Assembly (NCBI GenBank): GCA_016218865.1
Contig: JACRCU010000253.1
Span: 1 to 32,642 of the forward strand
From: Deltaproteobacteria bacterium
GTDB lineage: Bacteria > Myxococcota_A > UBA9042
Reading direction: 5' to 3'
Length of the DNA stretch: 32,642 bases
Part shown: in pieces, positions 8,795 to 17,043 of the stretch
How the letters are laid out: every line of letters starts with the position of its first letter
How positions within the stretch are numbered: the stretch's first letter is position 1
The notes under the pieces: generated by a model
What the model was told of the DNA's origin: nothing
Database searches by the model: none
Seen by the model: the letters and a program-made list of their open reading frames with translations, nothing else
Program-made: the position numbers and the translations under genes

Positions 8795-10627
8795 TCAGCA
8801 CTTTTGTCCCGCAGCGGCAACCGGCCAGCCGTCTACGCGCGGTCCGGCCACCAAATGCAGCACGTCGTCGCGGGTTTCGGCGTCGTCCGCCGCTGGCGTA
8901 GGTGGGGCGCAAAGCGAGGCTTCGGCTGCGGTGGCCAGATCGCCCAAGCCCTGTTCGCGCCACTGGCCCGCCCGCTGCCGCAGACACGCAACCCAGCACG
9001 CCCACAGCGCTTCGCCCAGCGCCCCCGGCACCACCTGCAGCATCCGCGCCGCCAGTGTGGAAAATTCCGCAGTGGCGCGCTCGCCGTCGCCCTGCTGCCA
9101 GGGCACCGACCCCAGGCCATCCCAGGCGAGCACCGGCCGGCCGTCGGGGGGCTCGAAGCCGGCGCGCAGCACCATGCGCGGTCGGTGCCAGGCGTCGCCC
9201 AAGTAGGGCGTGGTCAGACCGGTGTCCAGCGGCACCAGCTGCAGCGAAATCGGCGCGTCGGGCTGCTCGCACAGCAGGCCCGGCTGTGGCGCATAGCCCA
9301 CAAAGGCCGGCCAGCCCGGCATGGCCAGCGTGCGCAAGCTCGCCTCGACCAGCTCGCGGACCAGCTGTTGGGCAAAGACGGCGCGATCTGCGGCCCGCAG
9401 CGACCACAGCCGCCGCAGCAGGGGCAGGTGCACGCGCCGCCACGGGCGATGGACGGCAAAGGTCCATGGCAGATCGGGCGCACAGGTCGCCAAGAGCTGG
9501 GCGGCCTGCTGGTCCAGCCACCCGTCGCGCAGGTGTGGCCACTGGTCGGCCAGGTAGACGGCGGCCGCGGTGCGCAGTTCGCCCGCCAAAGTCCCGGGTT
9601 GCGACCCCTGCAGCCAGCGCTGCCAGCGGTGCCGCAGTTCGGGCAGGTGGGCAAACCCCAGCACCTCCGCCACGACCGTCTGCTCCAGCGCCCGGTCCAA
9701 CTTGTCCAGGTCCAGCGGCTGGCGCTGCAGCCCTGGCGGCACCCGGTCCATCCAGGTAGCCGGAAGGGCGCGCAAACTCAGCAGTTCGCCGTTCGGGCCG
9801 CGCGGCGTCAGCACCACCTCGCCGGCAAAGGCCAGCTCGCCAGCGTCGAGTGGCTCGGCGTCGCTCTCTTGCGCGGACCCCAGCCGCACCACCGGACCCA
9901 GCCGAAACACGTCGTCCGCCCGCAGTTGGGCAAAGCGCAGCTCCCAGCGCTCGGCCAGGCCGGGGTGCAGGTCGCCGAGCACCGCCGCCACCGCATCGCG
10001 GCGCACGTATCCGGCGGTCGTCAGGCGCGGATCCGTAGCCAAGAACCGGACTTGTAGGTCAGCGTGGGCTTCGGCCTCCAGCGCCAGCGCGTGTTCGATG
10101 CGGCGGGCAAAGGCCGACTCACCCACGGCGCGGCGGTGCCAGGCGTCGACCGACAGCGTCAGCACCAGCCGCCCCGGGCCGCTGCGCAGGTGGGTCTCGG
10201 CCCACTGCTGGAACTTGTCGGCATCCAACGGCAAGGTCGCGCCACCGGTGATGATTTCCACCTCGGCGGCGGTGCGCCGCAGCAGCGCCAGGGCCGCACG
10301 CAAGTCGGGATGGGCCAACGGCTCGCCACCCACCACTAGGATGCGGGGAATCCCGGCGAGCTGTCGAGCCAGCGCCTGGAGTTGCGGCAACTCGATGCGC
10401 CGCCCGCCGCCGCGCACCGCCCCGGCCAGGCAAAACGCGCAATCCAGCGGACAGTCCTGCGTCAGATCCAACACCACTTCGGCCGGCGCCGACTTGAGGC
10501 CGCCGCGGTACAGGCGCGTGCGCTGATAGAACGACGCAAAATGCAGTGGTTCGATCTGGGCGAGCCCCAGAAGCTGCGCCGCCGCCGGGCCGATTGCCGC
10601 GCCACCGGTCGCAGCGTGGGTCATCAC
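8795..10627 (-). CDS. radical SAM protein with long C-terminal region (610 aa)
   Basis: A radical SAM enzyme, with the 4Fe-4S/SAM motif CPLDCAFC at Cys59, Cys63 and Cys66, followed by a GGE-type SAM-binding segment VVGGEPLAHPDL near residue 97. The radical SAM barrel covers roughly 48-270. The remaining ~340 residues are Leu/Ala/Arg-rich, mostly helical in appearance, and match no family I know. There is no SPASM-like C-terminal Cys cluster, only isolated Cys and a terminal QKC. The GTG at 10627 overlaps the upstream gene's TGA (GTGATGA). An ATG at 10624 is the alternative start, so translation is probably coupled to the 731-residue radical SAM gene. The reaction is unknown. Context (a second radical SAM protein upstream, a Cys-rich lipoprotein downstream) fits peptide or protein modification, but a cofactor or small-molecule role is equally possible. 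Confidence 0.85.
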   Translation of the reverse strand: MMTHAATGGAAIGPAAAQLLGLAQIEPLHFASFYQRTRLYRGGLKSAPAEVVLDLTQDCPLDCAFCLAGAVRGGGRRIELPQLQALARQLAGIPRILVVGGEPLAHPDLRAALALLRRTAAEVEIITGGATLPLDADKFQQWAETHLRSGPGRLVLTLSVDAWHRRAVGESAFARRIEHALALEAEAHADLQVRFLATDPRLTTAGYVRRDAVAAVLGDLHPGLAERWELRFAQLRADDVFRLGPVVRLGSAQESDAEPLDAGELAFAGEVVLTPRGPNGELLSLRALPATWMDRVPPGLQRQPLDLDKLDRALEQTVVAEVLGFAHLPELRHRWQRWLQGSQPGTLAGELRTAAAVYLADQWPHLRDGWLDQQAAQLLATCAPDLPWTFAVHRPWRRVHLPLLRRLWSLRAADRAVFAQQLVRELVEASLRTLAMPGWPAFVGYAPQPGLLCEQPDAPISLQLVPLDTGLTTPYLGDAWHRPRMVLRAGFEPPDGRPVLAWDGLGSVPWQQGDGERATAEFSTLAARMLQVVPGALGEALWACWVACLRQRAGQWREQGLGDLATAAEASLCAPPTPAADDAETRDDVLHLVAGPRVDGWPVAAAGQKC

Positions 10628-12819
10628 GGCTGGGACCGGCGCCGATCGGCCGCGCCTTCGCCGGCGACCTGCGTGGCCAGGCCCGGGTTGGCTCCGGCCA
10701 CCGAGTGGTCGAAGGTGCAGTACTTACACAGCGGCAGAGTGCCGGCCTGCTGGCGAAACTCGGCGGCGCGCGGGCTTTGCAGGATCTCGACCAAGCTGGC
10801 GTCGGCGACATTGCCCACCGAGCAGCTGTCGTCGAACTGCATTACGGGCTGGTTGCAGAGCCGCACGCTGCCGTCGCCGCGCACCGACACCAGGTGCTCC
10901 GTGATGCGGCAGGGCGCCGAGCCGTCGAAAATCCGGCTGTACTCGCCGTCGGCGATGCGCGCGGCGGTGGCGTCGCTGCAGCTGCACGCCTCGTCGATGC
11001 CGGTGTCGCCTTCGGTGTCGATGGCCGGCCGCACCCCCACGTGCACGCCCAGCTCGCGCCCCAGGCGCCGGGCCTCGGGCAGAATTTCGCGAATCAACTT
11101 CAGGCTTTGAGCCTTGTCCAGCAGCGGCGTGGCGTTGCCGAACTCGGCCACCGGCTGGCAGAGGAACATGGTCACACCGGCCAGCCCCAGCTGGGCCGAC
11201 AGGCGCACCACACCGGGCAGCACCTCGAAATTGGCTGGCGTAATCACAGTGTTTAGACCCACGTGCGGCGCACCCAGGCGCTTGAGCTCGCTCGCGGCGC
11301 GCACGGCGGCGTCGAACATGCCCGGCCGGCCCTTCAGGTCGTCGTGCACCGCCGGGTCGGCCGAGTCGATCGAGATCGACAGGTCGGTGATGCCCGCCCG
11401 CGCCAGGTCCAGCAGCTGCTTGTCGCTGAGGCCGAGCCCAGTGGTCGTGACAAAGGTCTGCAGTCCCAGGACCTTGGCATGGGCCAGCAGGGCGATGAGG
11501 TCAGGGCGCAGCGTCACCTCGCCGCCGAAAAGCTCCAGCGAGACCCCGCCCAGCGCCACCACCTCTTCCAGCACGCGGAACACCCGCGCGATCGGCATGT
11601 CCTCGCGCAGACGCAGCGGCAGATCGCAATAGCGACAGACGGTTACGCAGCGCCGATTGAGGGCCAAGGTCACGTGCTCCAGCCGCAACGGCGGCGGTGC
11701 GCCAGGTTGCGCCACCTCGGTCCAGAGCCACCACTGCCCCTGGCGGAAGTGCAGGTCGTCGCCCCGGTGCGGCCAATCGGCCTGGCGCAGCTGCAGCGCC
11801 GAGCCCAGCAGACTCCGCGCCACCCGCGCGGCACTCGCCGGCCGCAGCGGCACCTTGGCGCCGGCCACTGCCAATCCGGGCTCGCGGCCCAGCACCAGCA
11901 CGCCCGCTGGCCGCGGACCGTTCCGCAAGCGCCGCGCCAACTGCAGGCGGGTCTGGCGGCGCCCCAGGTCGGCACCCGAGATCAGCAGCAGAGGAGCGCC
12001 CTTGCCGGTCGTGTCGGCCAGCGGCAGCAGCTCTTCGCCCAGGACTTCCACGGGCCCGGTCCGCCCCAGGGCCGCGCGCGCGGCCGCCAGTTGCTCCGCC
12101 GTCTCTTGCCAGGGATCGCCGAGTTGCCAACAGCCGGCGCATTCGCTGCGCAGCACGCAAGTGCGGCAGGGCTCCTGCAGCACCAGCAGCCGCCCGTCCG
12201 GGCCCGCGCCGCTGCCGCGCACCCGCGCCGCCACCGCGGCATCGTCGGGGCACCGTTCGCTGCGCAATACGCGATACTGCTCGCCTTCTTGCAGCCAGAC
12301 CTGTGCCGGGCCGTCTTGCCGCGGGCCCACGTCGGGGCGCTTGCTGCAGCGCTGCACCGCGAACGTCCGCAACTCGGCGCTGGGCAACACCAAGAAATCG
12401 CCAAGCTCTGTCTGGGCTTCCTCGCTATCGCGGCCCTGCAAGGCGCCGAGAAGGTGGCGGGCCAGCTCGGCACCGTCGACCAGCTGGCCCAGACGCTGCA
12501 CGATCCGCTGCGCCACCGCGCCGTGCTCCGCCGTGCCGCTCCCTTCCAGGTAGCCGAGGTCGAAGCGGTCGCTGCGCACAAAGGCCGGCCGATTGGGGTC
12601 TTTCTCGCCCAGCGTCGCCACCACCGCGCGCCCGCCGACCGCCAGTTCCAGCCGCACTTCGCCCGGCCGCCACTGGCCGCCCACCAGGTCGAGTCCGGCC
12701 GCGCGCAGCGCCTGCTGCAGCCCAGCAAGGCGACCCGGCGGCAGCGACTCCAGAGCCAGCCGCTGCTCAAGACCCGATTCATTCGGGCGGGGCGGCTGGT
12801 TTGGGGCAGGGTGGCTCAC
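10624..12819 (-). CDS. radical SAM protein with N-terminal Cys cluster and SPASM-like C-terminus (731 aa)
   Basis: The radical SAM core begins at about 383, with CVTVCRYC (Cys391, Cys395, Cys398) and the GGE motif ELFGGEVTLRPDL at about 429. The C-terminal part carries further Cys (612, 614, 637, 655, 666, 698, 701), including RLCNQP and LCKYC. This resembles SPASM/twitch regions that bind auxiliary Fe-S clusters in peptide-modifying enzymes. The first ~380 residues are unusual and contain another potential cluster, CRTCVLRSECAGCW (Cys218, 221, 227, 230). The start is a GTG at 12819 with no clear Shine-Dalgarno. A -10-like TAGCAT lies 6 nt before the GTG, so a leaderless transcript is possible. 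It is the first gene of the minus-strand cassette and its TGA overlaps the next start. The family assignment to radical SAM is firm; substrate and product are unknown. Confidence 0.87.
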   Translation of the reverse strand: MSHPAPNQPPRPNESGLEQRLALESLPPGRLAGLQQALRAAGLDLVGGQWRPGEVRLELAVGGRAVVATLGEKDPNRPAFVRSDRFDLGYLEGSGTAEHGAVAQRIVQRLGQLVDGAELARHLLGALQGRDSEEAQTELGDFLVLPSAELRTFAVQRCSKRPDVGPRQDGPAQVWLQEGEQYRVLRSERCPDDAAVAARVRGSGAGPDGRLLVLQEPCRTCVLRSECAGCWQLGDPWQETAEQLAAARAALGRTGPVEVLGEELLPLADTTGKGAPLLLISGADLGRRQTRLQLARRLRNGPRPAGVLVLGREPGLAVAGAKVPLRPASAARVARSLLGSALQLRQADWPHRGDDLHFRQGQWWLWTEVAQPGAPPPLRLEHVTLALNRRCVTVCRYCDLPLRLREDMPIARVFRVLEEVVALGGVSLELFGGEVTLRPDLIALLAHAKVLGLQTFVTTTGLGLSDKQLLDLARAGITDLSISIDSADPAVHDDLKGRPGMFDAAVRAASELKRLGAPHVGLNTVITPANFEVLPGVVRLSAQLGLAGVTMFLCQPVAEFGNATPLLDKAQSLKLIREILPEARRLGRELGVHVGVRPAIDTEGDTGIDEACSCSDATAARIADGEYSRIFDGSAPCRITEHLVSVRGDGSVRLCNQPVMQFDDSCSVGNVADASLVEILQSPRAAEFRQQAGTLPLCKYCTFDHSVAGANPGLATQVAGEGAADRRRSQP

Positions 12820-12824
12820 ATCCC

Positions 12825-12838
12825 GATGCTAGAGCATC
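12825..12838. promoter_or_regulatory. operator-like palindrome GATGCT-AG-AGCATC
   Basis: A perfect 6-bp inverted repeat with a 2-bp centre, ending 5 bp upstream of the GTG of the 731-residue radical SAM gene and overlapping its candidate -10 box. This placement suits a repressor site. As RNA the two-base loop is too tight for a stable hairpin. Function is inferred. Confidence 0.35.
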
Positions 12839-12853
12839 AACCAGAAACCTCAA
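12826..12853 (-). promoter_or_regulatory. candidate promoter for the radical SAM cassette
   Basis: On the minus strand, TTGAGG (12853-12848) and TAGCAT (12831-12826) are 16 bp apart; each matches four of six sigma-70 consensus bases. Only six bases separate the -10 from the GTG, which would give a leaderless or nearly leaderless mRNA and agrees with the absence of a Shine-Dalgarno. Weak evidence by itself. Confidence 0.3.
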
Positions 12854-13068
12854 GCGCCTTGCGCAATGTGGCGAAGGTGGCGAAGAAACTTGCCGCCGCA
12901 GCGCACCGCGCCCGCGAGGCCATCCGCGCACCGCCGCGTCCCACCGTGGCCCCGGACACTGGCCGACCGCCGCGCCCAGCTGCCACAGACCGCCGGCCAA
13001 GACCGCGCAAGAACACGCGAAAAATCGCACCTATGGCGCAGACGTGACGAACGTAACCCTTCCTTGGC

Positions 13069-13097
13069 TTGTGGCGGTGCCGCACCGCGTCTAAACT
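13069..13097 (+). promoter_or_regulatory. candidate promoter for the nuo operon
   Basis: TTGTGG (13069-13074) and TAAACT (13092-13097) are separated by 17 bp and lie about 42 bp upstream of the nuoA ATG. They match three and four of six consensus bases respectively. It is the best sigma-70-like pair I found in the gap, but GC-rich genomes give weak matches by chance. Confidence 0.3.
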
Positions 13098-13138
13098 CCG
13101 CCGCGCCATCGATCCGGGTCGCGGTCGGGAGGGCATCC

Positions 13139-13534
13139 ATGGGCGAAACGCTGGCTACTTCAGGTGGTTCCCAGGTACAGACCTGGCTGGCCGCCGTGGG
13201 CTTCGTGCTGTTCTCGATGGTCATCGCTGCAACGATGCTGGGCGCGGCCAAGCTGTTCGCAGTAAAGTCCAAGAAGCCCGGCGCCTTGCGGGATCGTCCC
13301 TACGAGTGCGGCGAAGAGCCGGTGGGCGAGACGCGCATCCAGTTCCACCCGCGCTACTACGTCGTGGCGCTGTTCTTCGTCCTGTTCGACGTGGAAGCGG
13401 CGTTCCTGTTCCCGTGGGCGCTGGTGCTGAGCAAGCTGGGCGTGGCCGCCTTGGTGCTGATGGGCATCTTCATGGCGGTCCTGATGCTCGGTTGGCTGTA
13501 CGCGCTGAAGAAGGAGGCCCTGCGATGGCAGTAA
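13139..13534 (+). CDS. nuoA: NADH-quinone oxidoreductase subunit A (NuoA)
   Basis: A 131-residue membrane subunit of respiratory complex I. It sits at the junction between the peripheral arm and the membrane arm, next to NuoH, NuoJ and NuoK, where its long loop forms part of the quinone-site gate. Family marks are RPYECGEEPVG (Cys57 in the loop), IQFHPRYYVVALFFVLFDVEAAFLFPW with Asp84 and Glu86, and three hydrophobic segments. Length is normal. The ATG at 13139 has GGGAGG 7 nt upstream; earlier in-frame starts would add a non-conserved extension. It is the first gene of the operon and overlaps the next gene by 10 bp. Confidence 0.97.
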   Translation: MGETLATSGGSQVQTWLAAVGFVLFSMVIAATMLGAAKLFAVKSKKPGALRDRPYECGEEPVGETRIQFHPRYYVVALFFVLFDVEAAFLFPWALVLSKLGVAALVLMGIFMAVLMLGWLYALKKEALRWQ

Positions 13535-14676
13535 TCGACGAGTCGGGCCAGGCCTACGACCATCCGCTCTACACCACCCTCATCAACGTGCCGGGTCTGT
13601 CGGTGGCCGTCGCCTCGATCGACCAGCTGCTGACCTGGGGCGCCAAGAACGCGCTGTACATCTTCCCCATGGCCACCTCGTGCTGCGGCATCGAGTTCAT
13701 GGCCACCGCCGCCGCCCGCGTCGACATCGACCGCATCGGCTCGATCGTGCGGGCCACGCCGCGACAAGCCGACGTGATGGTCATCGCCGGCACCATCACC
13801 GTGAAAATGGCCCCCAAGGTCAAGCGGTTGTGGGACCAGATGCCCGAACCCAAGTGGGCCATCGCCATGGGCTCGTGCGCCATCTCGGGCGACTTCTACC
13901 GCGACCTGTACCCCACCGTGCCCGGCATCGACACCATCCTGCCGGTCGACGTCTACGTGCCCGGCTGCCCGCCGGACCCGCAGGCGCTGATGCACGGCAT
14001 GCTGCGGCTGCAAGAGAAGATCGCCGCCAAACAGGCCGGCACGTGGCGTGCCCCGGAACTCCGCCCAGAGACCGAGAAAATGCACGGTCCGGCGGTGCGG
14101 CGCATCGACGACCCCGAGCGCGACCCAGCCATTACCGCCGAGCAGTCGCGGCAAGCGGGCCTGCAGTCGCCCGACGCGCCCGAAGGCGAGCTGGACTGGC
14201 GCGGCGCCGAGCCCGTGCCGGTGCAGGCCGCCCTGGAACTCGAAGCCCTGCTGCGCGAGCGCTTTGGCATCGAGGACTTCCCGGCCGACAGCGCGCCGAT
14301 CGTGCCGCGCGACCGCCACCTGGAGCTGGCCAACACCTTGAAGGCCATGGGCTATTCGCTGCTCATCTACGTGGTGGCGTCGCACTGGCCCAAGCCCGAG
14401 GGCGACACCTTCGAGGTGGCGTACGCCCTGCGCAGCCCCAATGCCGGCGCAAAACTGGCCCAGTGGCGCGTGGTTCTGCAGCCCGGCGAGACCATCGAGT
14501 CGCTGGCCAGCGTGTTCGCCGCCGCCGACTGGCAAGAGCGCGAGCAGTACGATCTGTTGGGCGTCCACTTTGCCAACCACCCGGATCTGCGCCGCATCAT
14601 GCTGCCCGAGAATTGGCAGGGCCACCCCCTGCGCCGCGACTACGCCGCCGATACCGCCTGCCGCCCTTGGCGCTAG
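13525..14676 (+). CDS. nuoBC: fused NADH-quinone oxidoreductase subunits B and C (NuoB-NuoC)
   Basis: One 383-residue reading frame carries two complex I peripheral-arm subunits that are usually separate. Residues 1 to about 172 are NuoB, with the ligands of terminal cluster N2: the tandem Cys53-Cys54 in ATSCCGIEF, Cys118 in MGSCAISG and Cys148 in VPGCPPDP. Residues 173-230 are a charged linker. Residues about 231-383 are NuoC (30-kDa subunit), with the signature EREQYDLLGVHFANHPDLRR and the end WQGHPLRRDY. The ATG at 13525 lies inside the end of nuoA, with AAGGAGG 7 nt upstream, giving translational coupling. No stop or frameshift lies between the halves. NuoC-NuoD fusions are well known (E. 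coli), whereas B-C fusion is less familiar to me. Confidence 0.96.
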   Translation: MAVIDESGQAYDHPLYTTLINVPGLSVAVASIDQLLTWGAKNALYIFPMATSCCGIEFMATAAARVDIDRIGSIVRATPRQADVMVIAGTITVKMAPKVKRLWDQMPEPKWAIAMGSCAISGDFYRDLYPTVPGIDTILPVDVYVPGCPPDPQALMHGMLRLQEKIAAKQAGTWRAPELRPETEKMHGPAVRRIDDPERDPAITAEQSRQAGLQSPDAPEGELDWRGAEPVPVQAALELEALLRERFGIEDFPADSAPIVPRDRHLELANTLKAMGYSLLIYVVASHWPKPEGDTFEVAYALRSPNAGAKLAQWRVVLQPGETIESLASVFAAADWQEREQYDLLGVHFANHPDLRRIMLPENWQGHPLRRDYAADTACRPWR

Positions 14677-14739
14677 CCGCCGCGCCCGCCCGCCCGGCTG
14701 TTGCGCCGGGATGAGTACTGCAACTGCCTGGAGATGCTG

Positions 14740-15927
14740 ATGAACGCCCGCCATCCCGGCCCGACCTCCGACCGCTACCGCCTTGAGCAAATGGACGCCG
14801 ACGCGGACCTCATGGTGCTCAACTTTGGGCCGCAGCACCCCAGCACCCACGGTGTGTTCCGCATCAAGCTGATCCTGGACGGCGAGGTGGTGGTCCGAGC
14901 GATTCCCTACGCCGGCTACCTGCACCGCGGCGTGGAAAAGCTGCTGGAAAGGCTCACCTTTGCTCAGGGCGTGCCGATCGTCGACAAGAACGACTACGTG
15001 GCGCCGATGACCAACGAGCAGGCGCTGGTGATGGCGTTCGAGAAGCTGCTGAAGATCGAGGTGCCGCGGCGCGCCCGGTGGATGCGCACGATTTTCGCCG
15101 AGTTGCAGCGCATCGCCTCGCACATGCTGTGGCTGGGCACCTTTGCCCTGGACATGGGCGGCGCGCTGGGCGGCGGCTCGGGCGTGTTCATCTACACCTT
15201 CCGCGAGCGCGATTACATCTTGGATTTGTTCGAGATGGTCACCGGCGGGCGCTTCCACTACAACACCCACACCATCGGCGGCAACCGCCACGACATCCCG
15301 CCGGGTTGGGACCGCGAAGTCACCAAGGTGCTGGATCTCATCGAGTCGCGCCTGCCCGAGTACGAGGCGATGAGCAGCAACAACGCCATCTTCGTCGCTC
15401 GCACCAAGGGCGTGGGCGTCATCGACAAAGAGCTGGCGCTGGGCCTTGGCCTGACCGGACCGATTCTGCGCGCCTCGGGTGTCGACTTCGACCTGCGCCG
15501 CGACGCGCCGTACCACGCCTACGACGAGCTGAAGGTCAACGTGGCCACTGCCACCGCCGGCGACTGCCAGGCGCGCGCCCAGGTGCGGGTGGCCGAGCTG
15601 CGCGATTCGATTCGCCTGGTGCGCCAGGGGCTTGCGGGGCTGCCCGAGGGCGGCATCAACGGCGGCAAGCCCATCAAGATGCCCCAGCAGTTCAAGACCA
15701 TGACCGGCCAGGCCTACGTGGGCATCGACACACCGCGCGGCGAGCTGGGCACCTTCGTGGTGGCGGGCGGCGGCGACAAGGGCACTGCGCCGTACCGCTG
15801 CAAGATCCGCGCCCCCAGCCTGCACGCGCTGTCGGCGCTGCCGTGGATCCTCCCGGGGCATACGGTCAGCGACGTGGTGGTCATCCTGGGCTCGCTCGAC
15901 CCGATCATGGGCGAGGTTGACCGTTAG
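14740..15927 (+). CDS. nuoD: NADH-quinone oxidoreductase subunit D (NuoD)
   Basis: A 395-residue, 49-kDa-type subunit that forms the quinone-binding pocket of complex I together with NuoB. Conserved stretches include NFGPQHPSTHGVFR (the His of the quinone site), YLHRGVEKLLE, DYVAPMTNEQ (the Tyr of the quinone site), GGSGVFIYTFRERD and the C-terminal DPIMGEVDR. The ATG at 14740 is chosen because GGAG lies 6 nt before it; the ATG at 14734 has no spacing for that site, and an upstream TTG at 14701 has no support. The gap to the fused nuoBC is 63 bp. After it comes 117 bp of non-coding DNA rather than nuoE/F/G. Length is normal for the family. Confidence 0.97.
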   Translation: MNARHPGPTSDRYRLEQMDADADLMVLNFGPQHPSTHGVFRIKLILDGEVVVRAIPYAGYLHRGVEKLLERLTFAQGVPIVDKNDYVAPMTNEQALVMAFEKLLKIEVPRRARWMRTIFAELQRIASHMLWLGTFALDMGGALGGGSGVFIYTFRERDYILDLFEMVTGGRFHYNTHTIGGNRHDIPPGWDREVTKVLDLIESRLPEYEAMSSNNAIFVARTKGVGVIDKELALGLGLTGPILRASGVDFDLRRDAPYHAYDELKVNVATATAGDCQARAQVRVAELRDSIRLVRQGLAGLPEGGINGGKPIKMPQQFKTMTGQAYVGIDTPRGELGTFVVAGGGDKGTAPYRCKIRAPSLHALSALPWILPGHTVSDVVVILGSLDPIMGEVDR

Positions 15928-16044
15928 AATTCCAAGGGGTTTCACTGGCGCGGTCCGGCGCTGCGGCCCACAGCTGGCACCCACCGGCCGGAAAGCGGGC
16001 CAGGAAACGGGCAAGGGCTAAACGGGAAAGGGTAAGGAGTGATC
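15928..16044. other. nuoD-nuoH gap where nuoEFG would lie
   Basis: 117 bp, the longest gap inside the operon. The second half (about 15991-16039) is G/A-rich on the plus strand and ends in the nuoH ribosome site AAGGAG (16034-16039). No remnant of nuoE, nuoF or nuoG coding sequence can be recognised, and no terminator is seen. Confidence 0.6.
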
Positions 16045-17022
16045 ATGCAAGGACTGCTGCGCGGCTTGGTCTACGGTGGTTTGATCATCACCGTGCTGAT
16101 GACCGCAACGGCGTGGGGCATGTGGCTCGAGCGGAAGCTGGCGGCGCGCATGCAGTCGCGAATTGGCCCGAACGTGGTCGGCAAATTCGGCCTGCTGCAG
16201 CCGGTGGCCGACCTGATGAAGCTGCTGCAAAAAGAAGAGATCTACCCGATCGGCGCCGACCGCCTGCTGTTCGACCTGGCGCCGTTCCTGGTCACCACCT
16301 TCGCCATCGCCACCGCCGCGGTGGTGCCGTTCTCGGCCGAGGCCGTGGGCGCCGACCTGGACGTGGGTCTGCTGTGGGTGCTGGCGTTGGGCGGCCTGAT
16401 GGTCATCCCGGTGTGGATGGCGGGCTGGGCGTCCAACAACAAGTTCGCCCTCATCGGCGGCATGCGCGCGGTGGCCCAGTCGATCAGCTACGGCGTGCCG
16501 CTGGTGCTGACGTCGCTGGTGGCGGTGGTGTTCACGGGTACCATGAGCCTGTCGGGCATCGTGAAATTCCAGATCGAGCACGGCTGGCTGGCGCTGTGGC
16601 CGCCCGGTCCCGGCGTGGTCGCCTTCGTCCTGTTCTACATGGCGCTGCTGGCCGAGTCGAACCGCATCCCCTTCGACATCCCCGAGGCCGAGTCCGAGCT
16701 GGTGGCCGGTATCACCACCGAGTACACCGGCATGAAGTTCGGCCTGCTGTATGTGGGCGAATACGTTCACACCATGGTCGGTTCGGCCATCGCCGCCGTC
16801 ATCTTCCTGGGCGGCTGGGACGGCCCGTTCCACATCGCCTCGGGCCTGCACTGGATGGTCATCAAGACGGTGGCCCTGTTCGCCAGCGTGTACTGGGTGC
16901 GGTGGTCGCTGCTTCGCTTCCGCTCGGACCAGCTGATGCGGCTGTGCTGGCTGTACCTGGTGCCGGTGTCGCTGGGACTTGTGGTTTTCGCTGCGCTTTG
17001 GCGCCATTTCGTGCTGCGCTAG
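16045..17022 (+). CDS. nuoH: NADH-quinone oxidoreductase subunit H (NuoH)
   Basis: A 325-residue multi-pass membrane subunit (ND1 type) that holds the quinone tunnel and joins the peripheral arm to the membrane arm. Diagnostic stretches are LERKLAARMQSRIGPNVVG, LLQPVADLMKLLQKEE, AESNRIPFDIPEAESELVAG and EYTGMKFGLLYVGEY. These carry the acidic loop residues that line the channel entrance. The ATG at 16045 is preceded by AAGGAG with 5 nt spacing; a GTG at 16039 overlaps that site and is unlikely. Length fits the family. NuoI begins 21 bp after its stop. Confidence 0.97.
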   Translation: MQGLLRGLVYGGLIITVLMTATAWGMWLERKLAARMQSRIGPNVVGKFGLLQPVADLMKLLQKEEIYPIGADRLLFDLAPFLVTTFAIATAAVVPFSAEAVGADLDVGLLWVLALGGLMVIPVWMAGWASNNKFALIGGMRAVAQSISYGVPLVLTSLVAVVFTGTMSLSGIVKFQIEHGWLALWPPGPGVVAFVLFYMALLAESNRIPFDIPEAESELVAGITTEYTGMKFGLLYVGEYVHTMVGSAIAAVIFLGGWDGPFHIASGLHWMVIKTVALFASVYWVRWSLLRFRSDQLMRLCWLYLVPVSLGLVVFAALWRHFVLR

Positions 17023-17043
17023 TCCGAGCCGTAGGAGTCGCTG

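Larger units (their letters stand above)
12820..13138. other. divergent intergenic region between radical SAM cassette and nuo operon
   Basis: 319 bp separate the GTG of the radical SAM gene from nuoA. It holds a palindrome near the minus-strand gene and a promoter-like pair upstream of nuoA, both listed separately. The middle (about 12860-13060) is GC-rich without a gene I can support on either strand. Confidence 0.6.

Noticed and set aside
14660-14740. Frameshifted or split NuoC/NuoD fusion
   Set aside because: NuoC ends with its normal RRDY motif and a stop at 14676, then 63 bp with a ribosome site before nuoD.
13357-16014. 885-codon minus-strand frame under nuoA-nuoD
   Set aside because: Antisense to conserved complex I genes; no motif or ribosome site of its own.
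15928-16044. Remnant of nuoE/F/G between nuoD and nuoH
   Set aside because: No Cys motifs or flavin/NADH-binding signatures are readable in any frame of this short gap.
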